This document shows positions 36,370 to 47,661 of a stretch of 64,000 nt of DNA, piece after piece. The DNA is taken from assembly GCA_944990035.1 (NCBI GenBank), contig CALYLX010000084.1, forward strand, positions 124,001 through 188,000, given 5' to 3'. Every line of letters starts with the position of its first letter. The stretch's first letter is position 1. The translations under genes and the position numbers were made by a program. The notes under the pieces are model-generated. The model ran no database searches and was not told where the DNA came from. It worked only from the letters and a program-made list of their open reading frames with translations. The DNA comes from Clitopilus passeckerianus. Taxonomy: Eukaryota; Basidiomycota; Agaricomycetes; Agaricales; Entolomataceae.

Positions 36370-37677
36370 CCCTTCCTTCCATACTTACCACCTACATACC
36401 TTTACTACTACTTTGTAGTTAAATTCTTATATCAATTCATTTCACTTTGCACTAGTATCGTATACTATTGCTTCTTCCATTCTTACAATTCTATTGTATA
36501 TTCATACATTGGATATATAATTCAAGTATTTTTGCCCAATTCAAGCCTATCGATCTCTTCAATCAAGTGTGATCCAACTTCAATCTAATTCAAGTCAAAG
36601 CTCATTGTAATCTCAATTCATTTTCAATAATAGGCTTGAACCAACGTGGACTCAGTTATTATCCAGTCATCCTATCAACTCTCAATCTATCGGCCAATAT
36701 ACCTTCGCATCCTATCTATTCACATTCTATCGCCTTTCTCCACTTTGCAAACATAGCACGGACCAACTAGACGATATCTGTTCTACACTTGAAGTTCCGG
36801 TTAGTCTAGGCAATCAGTGTATTGCACGACACTGGAAGAAATTCCCTTACTACCAACACATGCTGAGCTTCAAGTTGCTGACATAGACCTTGCGCTGGAC
36901 TTGCCAAATTTGGGTGAAGCAGGTGGCCTGACATCCACTCATACATATGTCCCTTCTCCCAAGCTCGCCAACGGTTAGTGCCAGCTTGACGGCTGTAGCC
37001 TCGCCTAGGGCTTCATTAGAAAGTCTAATTCTAACTATCATTGTGCCGTTGCACAACACTACTCCAGCACTGCAGCCGTCCCTCTTGACCATCCTGCTGG
37101 TGAACAATCCTTATGTGCCACTAGCAACTATGGAGCCTGATGGCAACAACTACAAACAAGGCAGACTTAGCAAATATCAACACTGACCAACAAGGAGAAG
37201 AACAAGAATTTCATGGCCCTCCCACTACTCAATTCAGGATGGGCTTGAGTGTCACTGGCAGGTCTGCTAGCCCTCCTAACACTGCCACATATAGCCAAAA
37301 TATCTTGCCTATAGTGTCTGATTGGGAATCTCTGCATCAGGAAAATATATGCTAACTTGATATCAACTTGTGGGAACTTGATGAAACATTAAGTAAAGCA
37401 TTAAGTAGACGTAACTTGCAGCCTAACTTATAGCACTTATAGCTTACTTATGCATACTTATGAAAGTTATCAAGTACTGTGGCAATTCATGTTTTGGCCA
37501 AGTATGGCCAAGTTGGCATATATTTTCCTGATGTGGCAATGACAACACAGTACTGCCTACACTGCCCTTGTCCTTGGCTACTCACTCAGCCACTGGCACC
37601 ATACCTGCATCAGAGTCTGCAAAGACAGGATAAACAGGGATTGACCAGAGATGGTCAACATTTAAGATGAGGGGAGA
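36370..37677. other. probable degraded LTR-retrotransposon interior
   Basis: No recognisable gag or pol motif. The sequence leads into a purine run (GAGGGGAGA, 37669-37677) directly before a TG...CA segment, as a polypurine tract precedes a 3' LTR. Open frames are short. Confidence 0.3.
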
Positions 37678-38039
37678 TGTGAGGCTTGTAGCCCACATGC
37701 GCAAAGAATAAAGCATCAAGGTCTCGATTAAAGCCACTCCTTCATTTCATCATTTACTATCCAGCAATTCTCATACCGCTCATTCTGATACCTAACTACC
37801 GCTTTCTGTTACAGGTTTTGTTGGATTAATTATGGACCCACTGGAATATCCGTCTGAAAGCTATGTTCACTTTATTGTATATAAGATCTGTTAGTTTGTA
37901 TTCATTTCCTAGTTCATTCATTATTTGTATTTGTCGTGTATTTCAATTATATACCCTGTAAATACACTCTTTTACTTGCTATTTGACCAAGTAAGTATTT
38001 CAATGTGAAGTTGAGGACACCACCAAACTTGATTTTACA
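37678..38039. repeat. probable LTR (362 bp, TG...CA)
   Basis: Begins TGTGAGGCTTG after a polypurine tract and ends ATTTTACA, where LINE sequence resumes. It contains a TATATAAGATC-like promoter box near 37878-37886. No partner LTR was found, so this is a remnant or a 3' LTR. Confidence 0.4.
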
Positions 38040-38346
38040 GTGGAGATGCGCGTGGTCTTTGAATTGTTATCTCAAGACGGCTTAATAGCAGTTGCAACGG
38101 CACTAGTGCAGTGTTCAATTGCCTCTGCTGCTGTGAGACCAGTTGTGTCCAGTGCTCGCAAAGAAGAGAACAGTTCTTTCGGGAACTTTTCCTTTTGCTC
38201 ACTGCCTTTTGGCAGAGTGATGCACTCAGCAGCCAGCTGCACAGGCTGGATGGAGAGTGTGACAGTCAATGGAGCGTGGTCAGAGGGTCCTTTCTACGCT
38301 GTGACTATGCTGTGTGAAGTCCCTGCAGTGCGACCTACAAGGAGAA
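38040..38346 (-). mobile_element. LINE F1 fragment, ORF2 endonuclease region
   Basis: The reverse complement matches the F1 ORF2 stretch at about 58700-59020 of this window (for example HSVVTEWKGPSDHAPLT and EEEFLEELSSSL equivalents), with many changes and stops. Confidence 0.8.
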
Positions 38347-39600
38347 CTATGGGGAGTACTTCAGTCACTTCTGTGTCAAAATGCCACTACGTCGTCGCTC
38401 CAGCTTGCTTGAAAGCTGTGTATTCATTGTGCCAGCTCATTGCATGCATTAGCAAAAAAATACCTAGCTTACAGCTGCCTTGCCTTGGCTTACCAAAACT
38501 TGCAGTTGTCTTGCAGCACTCTGCAAGCCACTCAAGGTATGTACATAAGCGCTATAAGCTAGATTGGTGTCTTATGGTGTGGCTTGCGGTCAACTTACTT
38601 AAAGTTTTTGTGCTTTATTTTGTGCTAAAAGTTATTTTTAAATACTAAAAAGTTTTACAAAAATCTGCAAGTAATTTACAAGGCAGCTGCAAGACAGCCT
38701 TCTGCAAGTCCAGTGAAATTTTGCTGATGACCGACATGTGCGTGGTCTTCTTCAACTTCTGGGACTTAAAGTCTGGTACCACCCTCAAGTCCATTACCAA
38801 CAAGAGGATGTCCATTGGTGGTCGCCTCTGCAACATCTCCCCTGCTAGTGTTCATGCTGGCATCCCCCAGTGCCAGCGCTGTTGGGCTTGGAGGCATCCA
38901 ACTGCATCTTGCAGACAGCAGTACAATTCTTGCGTGCACTGTGGTTATGGCCATGACACGCAGAACCATCACAAGCTCTCCCACTGCTGCTGGGAGAAGC
39001 CTCATGCAAATCCCCCGGTGCCTGCCACTTCTGATGGTGAACTGTGTCCCCACGCACCGAGGTGCATCAATTGCTGCAACTACAGGGCTGACTTGTCCAA
39101 GTGTGCCTTCTTTTGTCAATGGTTTGACGCTGGCTGGATCCAGCACCGGTATGATGTTAACGATGTGATACGCTTCTCTGCTAGAGCACTGCAAAGTTAT
39201 GCTAACGTTCAACCACCCAGGAGGAGACCAATTCAGACGGGTCTGGGTGATTGTACTGCTTACGTTTAAATTACTTTATGCATTATAAACATGTATCCAT
39301 GCTTTGCCTCTGTTCACAAAATGTAAATAGAAATTATGATTTAGTGTCATCACTCCTGGAAGAGCGTAAGAATGACTTTGATGTTCTTCTGCTGCAAGAG
39401 CCTCCCTGGAGGCTTATCAACATCGCACTGTGTCCACTACCAACCCAGAAGGGAAGACAGTGATTGGTGCTCCCACTCACCCAGACTGGCTTGTCATGTT
39501 TAAAAAACCAGCATCTGATACTGACCGCCCACACATTATGACATTTGTGTATGGGCATCTTGCAGGCATGTGGCCTGCATTTCATACTGATCTTGCCAAT
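38347..39600 (+). mobile_element. LINE F1 fragment, end of ORF1 and start of ORF2, decayed
   Basis: ORF1 C-terminal CCHC knuckles are readable (PQCQRCWAWRHPTASCRQQY, HCGYGHDTQNHHKLSHCC), ending SYANVQPPRRRPIQTGLGD at about 39267. ORF2 then starts around 39293 with SQNVNRNYDLVSSLLEERK, part of the endonuclease, and breaks off at 39600. An insertion splits it near 38449-38728. It abuts a reverse-orientation F1 fragment at 38346. Confidence 0.82.
38449..38728. mobile_element. possible small TIR insertion within LINE F1
   Basis: About 280 bp interrupt ORF1 sequence that is continuous at 57490-57520 in another copy. The ends resemble short inverted repeats (TTAGCAAAA at the left, TTTTGCTGA at the right). 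The interior has several GCAAG/CTTGC motifs. No clear target duplication. Confidence 0.35.
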
Positions 39601-39605
39601 ACAAC

Positions 39606-40071
39606 TCTGTACATCTCTTTTGATCTGTTACCACCAGCATCACAGCCACAACAGGGATGCAAATTTGCCCTCAAGCAGCTTGCATACTGCTCAACTCTCC
39701 AGTATAACCACCTGTCTGTGCTATAAGTAGTGCAGGAGGCAGCAAGACTGGAATTGCATCCAGCGCCCTCCACTCCCCAAAAATTGCCAGGTTTAACTCT
39801 TGGCACATTTGAGGGTGAGATTACTCCTCGTGCCGCTGCTCCCAGCAGTAAGTGTCCTACTCCCTCTGAGGAAGAGGATAATGACTCTGATGAGGAGGAC
39901 AACACTCCCACATCTGCTCCTGCCTCTCTAGAGCATACGAAGAGGAAGGACACAGAACTGCCTCTAGAGCAGCCTCACCAACATTGAAGTTCACTTCTTT
40001 GTTTGCTGGCCATGACAAGCTTGTATCCTCTTCTTTGACGCTTCAGGCAACTCAGGAGGCTATCGGGGATT
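39606..40071 (+). mobile_element. LINE F1 5' end with decayed ORF1 start
   Basis: Matches the 5' leader and ORF1 start of the copy at 54060 (TTTGATCTGTTACCACC, then AGTAGTGCAGGAGGC). The start codon is ATA instead of ATG and the frame is broken early. It ends where a Tc1 terminal fragment joins. Confidence 0.75.
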
Positions 40072-40123
40072 TAAGTGATCTCTGAAAAAGTACCAAACAT
40101 TGGAAAGATTTTGTTGCCCACTA
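40072..40123. repeat. solitary terminal fragment of the Tc1-like family
   Basis: About 52 bp matching the outermost part of the TIR at 49217-49268 (AAGTGATCTCTGAAAAAGTA, GTTTGTTGCCCAC-like end) with three or so changes, followed by TA. A deletion or excision relic. Confidence 0.7.
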
Positions 40124-40136
40124 TAGCTTAAAGTAC

Positions 40137-41990
40137 TTAGGGCCAAATTAACTTACTGTATGACCCTCCTTTTGTCCTTCTGATCACCACCATCAGCCTG
40201 AAATATCTTGGCTTTGTCTTTCTATCCAATGACCCTTCCACTGCCAAATTTCTTACTAGCACTAGAACTCCCGGTTGAAACCAAAAATCTCTGAACCTTG
40301 TCCACAAATTCTTCTTCATCCGCCCAACCAAAGCCCATCTCGCTGCCGTAAGTTGCTGTCATGCCTTTTCAAGATCTTCCCCTCTCTTTTGAAGCTGAAT
40401 AGCACGTTATACAATAAATTCTTGAGTGGTGATAGGCAACTCAGGTGCTGGTAATAGATAAGTAGTCTCTTTAATGTTAAAAAGGAGGAGCAGCTCAGTG
40501 CCGTGAGCCATGAAGTATGGTGAGTAGCCTGTGAACTTTTGAATGGTGATGTGTTCCACCCAGAATACCGAGTGGCCAACTTGATACCACCAGCTTTCGT
40601 TACCACCTGCTACCTTGATGAGTGATTCACAAATATTGTAATATCTTCACTCCACTATTCCTTGAGCATGAGAATTGTATGGCAAGATCTTGATATGTCG
40701 GATGCCGTACTTGTCCACCACGTAGTCAAGAGCCTTGACAAATAGTGTACTATTGTTGGTAACTATTGTCTCCACTGCTCCCCATCTGCACAATATTTCC
40801 TCAAAAATAAAGACTCTTAATGTTCTTTCACTCTCCACCCTCAACTTCCTCCACTCCGGCCAAGAACTGAGCACGTCTCAAGTGTGGACCATATAGCAAA
40901 AGCCTTCCGCGCGAGGTATTAGAAAAGTGTTGGTGTGGACTTTGCAAAAAAGCAAAGGAGGGGTAGGGCCAGTCGGAGGTATAATTATCTTGAGCCTGGA
41001 ACAAACTTGGCAGTTGTGACACAGTTGTAAAAATTATTGTATGTTGTTGTCTATTAACAGCCACCAAAAACGATCTTGAAGGTGTAGTCATACCGAAAAG
41101 AACCCTTTATGGCCCAGCCTATTGTGACTCCCCCTTACTGTAGCAGCCTCAGTTGTTTCCCACTTCCATATACCACCAGTTTGTGCCTTCTTTTTGCGTC
41201 CCCTCCTCTAGAGTCTCGCTTCAAACATGAAATAATCTGCTGCCCGTCATACCAGCTGTTTGAATCCTTCATCATCTATATCTTCTGGCCTTTGCCAGGA
41301 ACTGCCTAACCTCTTGCAGCTCCTCTTCCTTCTTTGCTGCCTTTTCACCTCTCTGTGCTTCATATTCTTCCACCTCCACTCTCTTTGCTTCTCCTGCCAC
41401 TGCTGCCTCCCTTTCTCCCTGCGAAACTCTACCCAGATTCACTTTCACCATAAACCCATACACCTCATCCAGCCACTTGTCATGATTTCCATTCTCATCC
41501 ACATCTCCCTCTGCTCTGGCGTTCTTTGAAAGTCTATTCCCCAGTGAATGATCGCAGCTGGGTACATGATGGAGCTTGAAGTTGAATAAGAGGATTCCCG
41601 CTATCCAGCAGTTGATGGTATTGCTAGGCTGGAAATCAGTGTTGTTGATAATCCTCTTGATGTACTTAGCGTTGACTTTGACCACAAGATTTTCAATGCC
41701 AATGAAATAGATGTGTAGGTTGCGTAGAGCGCAAAATAGACCATAAAGCTCGATTTTAGGCTGTGAATAGCGCTGTTCTTGCTCGTTCCAGGTGATAGAG
41801 CCAAAGCAAAAGGGATACCGCTTGCCGTCTGAGCCTAGCTGTGAGAGAACAAAGCCAACTGCCTTCCAAGAGGAGTCAACTGTGAGGATAACTTTTCTGT
41901 CACAATGATAGTCTATAGCTCAAATGGTGGGGAAGTTATAGCCAGGTGTTTGAGCGTGTTCATGGCCTGCAACTGGGCTACCACTGGTAG
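40137..41990 (-). mobile_element. Ty3/Gypsy pol remnant (RNase H to integrase)
   Basis: Minus-strand pieces read in order. RNase H region: VILTVDSSWKAVGFVLSQLG near 41890, IELYGLFCALRNLHIYFIG, then NTINCWIAGILLFNFKLHHV. Integrase core: GAVETIVTNNSTLFVKALDY and LPYNSHAQGIVE, near 40650-40790. Integrase C-terminal region: WFQPGVLVLVRN near 40270. Stops and frame shifts separate them, so it is inactive. No LTRs were identified. Confidence 0.8.
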
Positions 41991-42010
41991 TAGCATTTAG
42001 CTAAACATTA

Positions 42011-42861
42011 TGGATGTAGCCACCCTAATTGAAGTCTGAAACACTAACTCTAGCCAGGTGGCTAGTACTTGTTGTTTGTCTTTCGCATGTCATATATCTC
42101 AATACAATTAGTCATTTAACACTGTAGATACAATGAAAAATTTGTTTATATATAGTAATTTTGCAAAAAATTATTACTATATTGGATTTTAAAATAGTTG
42201 TCTTATAAAGACAATAACTACCATATATGGTTATTTGTATAGTTACTATATTTAGAAATAATCTATATTGTCTTATATAGTTATTTTAAAATTATCATTT
42301 ATAGATATTGTAGAATTACTTTATATGGCAATTACTATATATAGATTTTGATCTGGTAAAACAGAAACATCAAAGTCCAGTCCCTTCATTTCTAGATGTT
42401 GTTCACTATTTTATACGGCCTCAAATCCTTGCATATGTATAATATGATGTGTCCTAGCTAATAGACATGACTAAATAGCCTTTGACAAGGAGGAGCAAGA
42501 TTTAGACCAAATCTGATCATCCATCAGATTATCTAAGTTCATTCAAAACTGTGAGAGAGTTTCTCTAAGTAAGATTAAATAATGATATATACTAATCAGA
42601 TTATATGTTCATTGGCTTTTGATTGTTATCTTATCTGATTAGATCTTTGATTATTTGTAATCTGATTAGATATGCACTTGATGACAACGACTTACGAAAA
42701 CATTTTTTTTTATCTTATTTAGGATAGCACACTGCAATTACACATTAATACAAAAATACACTACATGAAATGGCAATCATGCTATACAAAAGAAAAATGA
42801 CAAACACTAGCCAGCTGGCTAGAGTTAGTGTTTCAGACTTCAATTAGGGTGGCTACATCCA
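42011..42861. mobile_element. 851-bp AT-rich TIR element (MITE-like)
   Basis: Terminal inverted repeats of about 65-70 bp start TGGATGTAGCCACCCTAATT at 42011 and are mirrored at 42795-42861. The interior is very AT-rich, with many small palindromes (TATATAGTAA-like units, 42130-42350) and no coding capacity. No convincing target duplication (the flanks read TTA and GTA). It separates the Gypsy remnant from a LINE fragment. Confidence 0.72.
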
Positions 42862-42884
42862 GTAACAATGGGCTAAATTTTACC

Positions 42885-43030
42885 ACCATGGCTCGGCTCT
42901 GACCATTGTCAAGGCAATGATCATGCTTGGTAATTCGTCAAGGGGAATCACCCCTTTGCAGAAGCGGCTGCTCTACCATGCATGCGTCCTCCCAGTCGCT
43001 ACGTATGGTGTGAGCCTCTGGGTTTACAAT
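42885..43030 (+). mobile_element. LINE F1 ORF2 fragment (RT thumb region)
   Basis: Encodes IMLGNSSRGITPLQKRLLYH and VLPVATYGVSLWVYN, matching the reverse complement of about 61960-62090. Short and truncated at both sides. Confidence 0.78.
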
Positions 43031-43805
43031 GATTGGGAGAAGCTTCAGACTCAAAGCAGAGGTTGAGGTGTTCTACAGCCTGTTCAGGCGAGATGGGAAG
43101 AGGGACAGAAACAGCATTGTTCCCCTCACCCCTGGTGGCAAATACAAAGGACAGCTTGCGTGAAGGACCACGCGTAGTGGATTTCAGCTTCTCCTTCTTC
43201 TTTGATGGAGAAGCAGTAAAATGAGGAGGAGAGGACGCTGCCTTACACTTATTAGCGTTGGAGTTGTCTTTGAGGCGCACTACCTCATCCCAGGACAACT
43301 CAGGGAGGTGACGCACGAGTTCTGCAAGTTCTGCTCACTGCGCAGCACTCATGCTAGCTGATACCTCTGTAAAGGAGCGAGAGGTGGTGTTTGCAGTCTT
43401 CTTAGAGGCCTGTGATGCAACAGCAGCGTAGGACGCCTGTGGAGCGCGCTGATGCAGTGTGGAAGGTGGCTGCTGCTGCTGCAGAGCCTTGGTGGAGTAG
43501 TACTTGATGTGGTGACTGAAGGACAGCGACCGGTCAAAGTAAAATCCCAAGTAGCGCCAAACACTCTTGGGTCGAAGTGGCGAGTTGTCAGTGTGTGGAG
43601 CAAAGCCCAGGTCAATGGCAGGGTTGACATTGTTGTGCTTGCGAGAGAAGTGGAAGACCTCTGTCTTATCATGTTCTAAGACAAGGCCAAGTGCAGTAAC
43701 AAGCTTAATGTTCTCCCCAAAGGATGGCAACTGGACAATGAGTGAACCATCATCCACATACGACATAAATGTTGTAACAGCAAGGGGAATCCTGCGCTCA
43801 AAGAG
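43031..43805 (-). mobile_element. chimeric LINE F1 fragment, RT joined to ORF1
   Basis: Reading the minus strand from 43805, ORF2 RT sequence (SYVDDGSLIVQLPSFGEN, EHDKTEVFHFSRKH, WRYLGFYFDRSLSFSHH, YYSTKAL) switches near 43480, in the same frame, to ORF1 sequence (ASYAAVASQASKK, then LSWDEVVRLKDNSNANK and TTRGPSRKLSFVF). The element order is therefore inverted relative to a normal LINE: ORF2 before ORF1. Confidence 0.78.
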
Positions 43806-43859
43806 CGTACACTAAGTACGGCAGCAAATCAAGAGTGCAAATCTGAAATGGGCACATGG

Positions 43860-44489
43860 CTGCAAGTAGCGACTAGTGTCCAGCGGAGCCTGGTAGGGGT
43901 AAGGGGTGCATGGTGGAACGGCACCTGCATAGAGTATGGCGGCGTGTAAAGACAAGCGCTGGACGCCCAGGTGGACGTTGGCCTCGTGGCCCAGTCTGGT
44001 TAGACCCGATCACGGTGGTATCAACTGAGGATCCAGTTGATATTGAAGCAATTCTTCCAGAACACGCATTTGCGGTCCTTAGAAGAGTGATGCTTGCCAC
44101 AGTTGACGCACTTGGCAGAGTGAGGGCAGGGGGTCCCATCTGGGGTAGGAGCCACTGGGGGGGTAGCATTGGCATTGCCCTTGCAGCAAGACGCTAGACG
44201 ACGATGGAGAGCCACATTATGAGGCCCCCCGCAATGAGAGCAGACATGGCCCTTGACAGGGCATTTGTCGTCAGTATGACCAAAGTGCCAGCAGCGCCGA
44301 CACTGAGGGACTCCAGGCCTTTTCTCCGCACCGCGAAGTAGGCAGGAACGACCATAGACAAGGACACGTGTCCAGTCTAGGTCACGGAGGCGAGCACCCC
44401 GGCGGGTGTCCCAGACCTCAAAGAAGACAGTGCATGAGTCGGCCATCTTTGAGTTGCAAACAACTCGCGGAGGGGCGGCCAACTGTGCA
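43860..44489 (-). mobile_element. LINE F2, ORF1 C-terminal part (zinc knuckles)
   Basis: Second LINE family. It reads CTVFFEVWDTRRG, PQCRRCWHFGHTDDKC, VCSHCGGPHNVALHRRLASCC, CPHSAKCVNCGKHHSSKDRKC: several CCHC knuckles diverged from F1. Stops follow soon after NINWIL (TGA, TAA). It continues at 46161 on the far side of an inserted F1 copy. Confidence 0.8.
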
Positions 44490-46160
44490 CCTTTTTTTTT
44501 TTTTTTGGTCAAAGCCATACGCCCCCAGAGGGGGCTCTGACAATTTATATTCCGGCGCCCAATCGCAGTCCGGTCGCAAGTACCTAAATACATGCATTGT
44601 GTACTAACGTAAGTAAAGAACCGTGTTCGTCGAGTGAACTACACTGAATACGAGGTGCACCAAAGAGCAAGCTAGGGTGGCCCCCGAGGATAAATCTAAC
44701 AAGGAGTATGGGGGCGCGCAACACCCCACAGAAACAGCGAGAACCCTGGAGGCCAGGCTCACCGCTATATGAAGGATGGAGCACTGACGCCTATGCATGG
44801 TAAAACATGCCTGACGCTTCGGCTTTTTCTCTGCGAACAAATTGATGTGCACCCGGCACCCAGACAAGATCGTCCGGGCGCGGTGGTGCAGCGGAGCCTG
44901 TTACAGGCATTTGACGGCGATGGCCCCCCGTGGTGGGGAGAGCACTGCGAGGACGTGCGGGGGCCTTATCAGGCGGGCCACGTCGCCGTATCTTCCTGGG
45001 CTTAGGAAACGGCGGCGGAGGCTGCTGCGATGGAAACGCAAAAGCAGCGGGGTTGTTCTCAAGAAAGAACAAGAAGGACGACAGCTCCCAGCGCAAGCGC
45101 TGGTTAGGCCCTCGTTGGAAGTGCGCACACTGGTGAAGGACATGGTCCCTCGTTTCCAGGGTGCGCCAATCGCACACACACTCTGTCTCCCCATCAAGGT
45201 TGAAGCGCGCGCGGAATTCACCAATGGGTGCATGACCCAAGACTGCACGTGTGAGGCGTGCGGTGTGCGCATTGGAAGACCCAACGCGATGTAGCCAAGG
45301 CCCACCTTTGAGATGTGTGGGCCTTAGGGAAGCACCTTTGTGAGTAAGGCACAAGAAGTTGTTGCCAGAGTAGGAAGGCTGCTGCAGTAGACAAGTCCAC
45401 TCATGCAGCATTTTATCTACAGCGCGTTTCCGGGCATACCCAAGGGATGTCCGAGGTTTATTACTAGCACCCACCCGCAAGCCAGTGGCCGCCAAGTGAG
45501 CATGGTGGTGGATGTCCCAGTTGAGTCTTGAAGGGACATGAACAAAGTGGATGCGCCTGCTAGCGTCATCTGAAAACCAAGCCCGTAGCTTAGAGCACAT
45601 GGACAGTGAGTGCCCTTGCCCTGAATGAAGAGACGGGTCCAGTGCCAACCGAATGGCTCTAGTCGAGTCTGAGAGCACAACTATTTTGAAGCAGTTGTTG
45701 CGCAAGACAGCCTTGCTTATGGACAAGTCAATGGCTGCGAGTTCAGCATCGTCAGAGAGTACCCTGCCCGATGCCATTGTGTACTCTTCAGGCCCAAAAG
45801 CGCCATGAAGGAGGGAGCAGGCAGCCACCGCTTGGTGCTTCCTGCTTTTAGGAACAGATGCATCTGCTGCAACCAACACAGTAGTGTCAGACAGGTCAGC
45901 ATCCGCGCGGATCACATCCAGATGGGTGCGACGGGAGTCAAGGGCGTCCTTAGACGCTGCAATGATGATATCAAATGTAATCCTGCCAGAGTGCGTGTCC
46001 AACAGGCGCAGACCTGGGACCGCCTCAGCATGGACAGGATCGAGAGGCTCAGAGGCCCGTACAGCGTGCATATCCGAATCAACAACTGTGGAAAGCAAGT
46101 TGCCGCGTACGCGTTGCGACAAGTTGGAGAGAGATGAGGGAAGACGCATTGTTCCCTCAT
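44490..46160 (-). mobile_element. 5'-truncated LINE F1 insertion with 13-bp target duplication
   Basis: The 3' end is marked by a 15-base T run (44492-44506) and a hairpin (CGCCCCC/GGGGG). The body is ORF2 C-terminus: RNase H (LVAADASVPKSRKHQ, DDAELAAIDLS, LSDSTRAIRLALD) and the final C-rich knuckle (CVCDW then HQCAHF), open for at least 430 codons. The flanks are GGCCAACTGTGCA at 44477-44489 and again at 46161-46173. Inserted into F2 ORF1. Confidence 0.9.
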
Positions 46161-47657
46161 GGCCAACTGTGCAACGTGAAGGGTGTCACCTGCTGTGAGT
46201 ACAGACTCAATGGCAGGGCAAGATAGGGTGACCTCCTCCCCGTCGGCGTCAACAGAGAGGTAGGGGGCGTTGATGATTTTGAGGTAGGACCGCGACTGCG
46301 GTACCTCACAGGTGAAAGCGGGGGTGCCAGCTGGGAAGGCCTTGACCAGCCACTTGGAAACAATCTCAAGGTCGGCAGCGTTGGGGACCTGAGTGGTGTG
46401 CATGAAGTAGCCTCCCATGCCGAGGGAGGCAGTCTCAATGCGGAGTTTTGACCTCTTGGTGAGGCCGCGATTGACCGTCGCCACAATAGTCTCAAGAGAG
46501 ACAGAGGCATTGACAGTCGCGGAGGGGATAGCGATGATCCTCTTGCGAGAAGGACCACGTGTGGTGGACTGCACCTTAACCTGGGTAGGCTTGGGTGCAG
46601 GAGAAGGTTGGCCAGAGGCCTTCAAGTGAATGCGAGCAAGTTGCTCAGCATCCAAATTGGGATAGGCCCTAGCCAGAGCGGCCAGAGCAGTGATGTCACC
46701 ACCCACTTTAGCGCTAGAGTGCTTAATGGTGGGGGTGGAGGGAGCAGGCGCAGCAGCGGCTAACGCCGCTGCTGCGGTTGCGACAACGCGTGCAAAGGTG
46801 CCCTTGGGCAAGACCTTCATACGACCACCAGATGGAGCAGCACCTGCCACGTTGACAGGGCGCCCATAGGGACGAGCCGGGTTCCGGGGAGGGACGGGAG
46901 GAGGCACAGTCTTCCGACCCGGATTAGGCCGGGAAGATGCGGGAATGGGAGCGGGCAGAGCAGGAGCGCCACCCGGGGTAGGATTGGGGGTTGAGAAGGG
47001 TTGAGGGCCAAATTTGAGGAGCGTGCCCCCCAAATTGCCGAACCCCGCCTGAATGTTGGGATTGGCGTTAACCGCCACGCAAAGAAGGCCGCTAGCACCA
47101 GCCACACGGACAAGCCGAATAAGCGCAGCACCAACGTTGGCAGAAGCAGAGACCTCTAGAGAGAGGCCCTGCTCACGAATGGATTCAACTTGTGCAGAGA
47201 CAAGTTGAATGGTTTCCTCCACATGCTTCAAGGCGTCACCCACAGAGGGGGCGGAGGGAGTGGGAGGCGATGAAACTGAAGGACCAGGGACTAGTTCCTC
47301 AGTAGGAAGAGGGGCCTGCTGTTCCACAGACACTGGGGTGATGGTACCAGCCCGCTGTCTCTTTTCTGGAGAGCCAGCGCGCTCAGTGGGAGGGGAGGAG
47401 TCACTGTTCTTCTTGCGCTTGGCCTTGGCAGCAGCGCGAGAAGCAATCAGTGCTTCACCTTCAGCAATGCCCAGTGGCGCTCTAACGCGCGGGGGAGCAG
47501 TAGTGGGATGAGCGGGAACCTGTTGCTAGGGCGCTCCTTCAGAAATATTGAGTTCATTCTCCTCAGAGGACATCTCAACGTCCCGAGTGGGATCCGATAC
47601 GATCGGTGCAGATCGGGGGTTGGAGGCATAACAGCGAGCTCCAGAGGAACTCCCAGA
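46161..47657 (-). mobile_element. LINE F2, ORF1 N-terminal part
   Basis: Starts with ATG at 47655-47657 (MSGSSSGARCYASNPRS). It has one in-frame TAG (after NISEGAP) and then a long open frame: a basic stretch RAAAKAKRKK, a Pro/Ala-rich middle and STTRGPSRKR, ending TAGDTLHVAQLA at the F1 insertion. With 43860-44489 it forms one broken ORF1. The Tc1-like element sits immediately upstream of its ATG. Confidence 0.8.
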
Positions 47658-47661
47658 CATA

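Noticed and set aside
45912..47333. Single 473-codon protein across F2 ORF1 and F1 ORF2
   Set aside because: It crosses a LINE insertion border at 46160; the fusion is a chance read-through.
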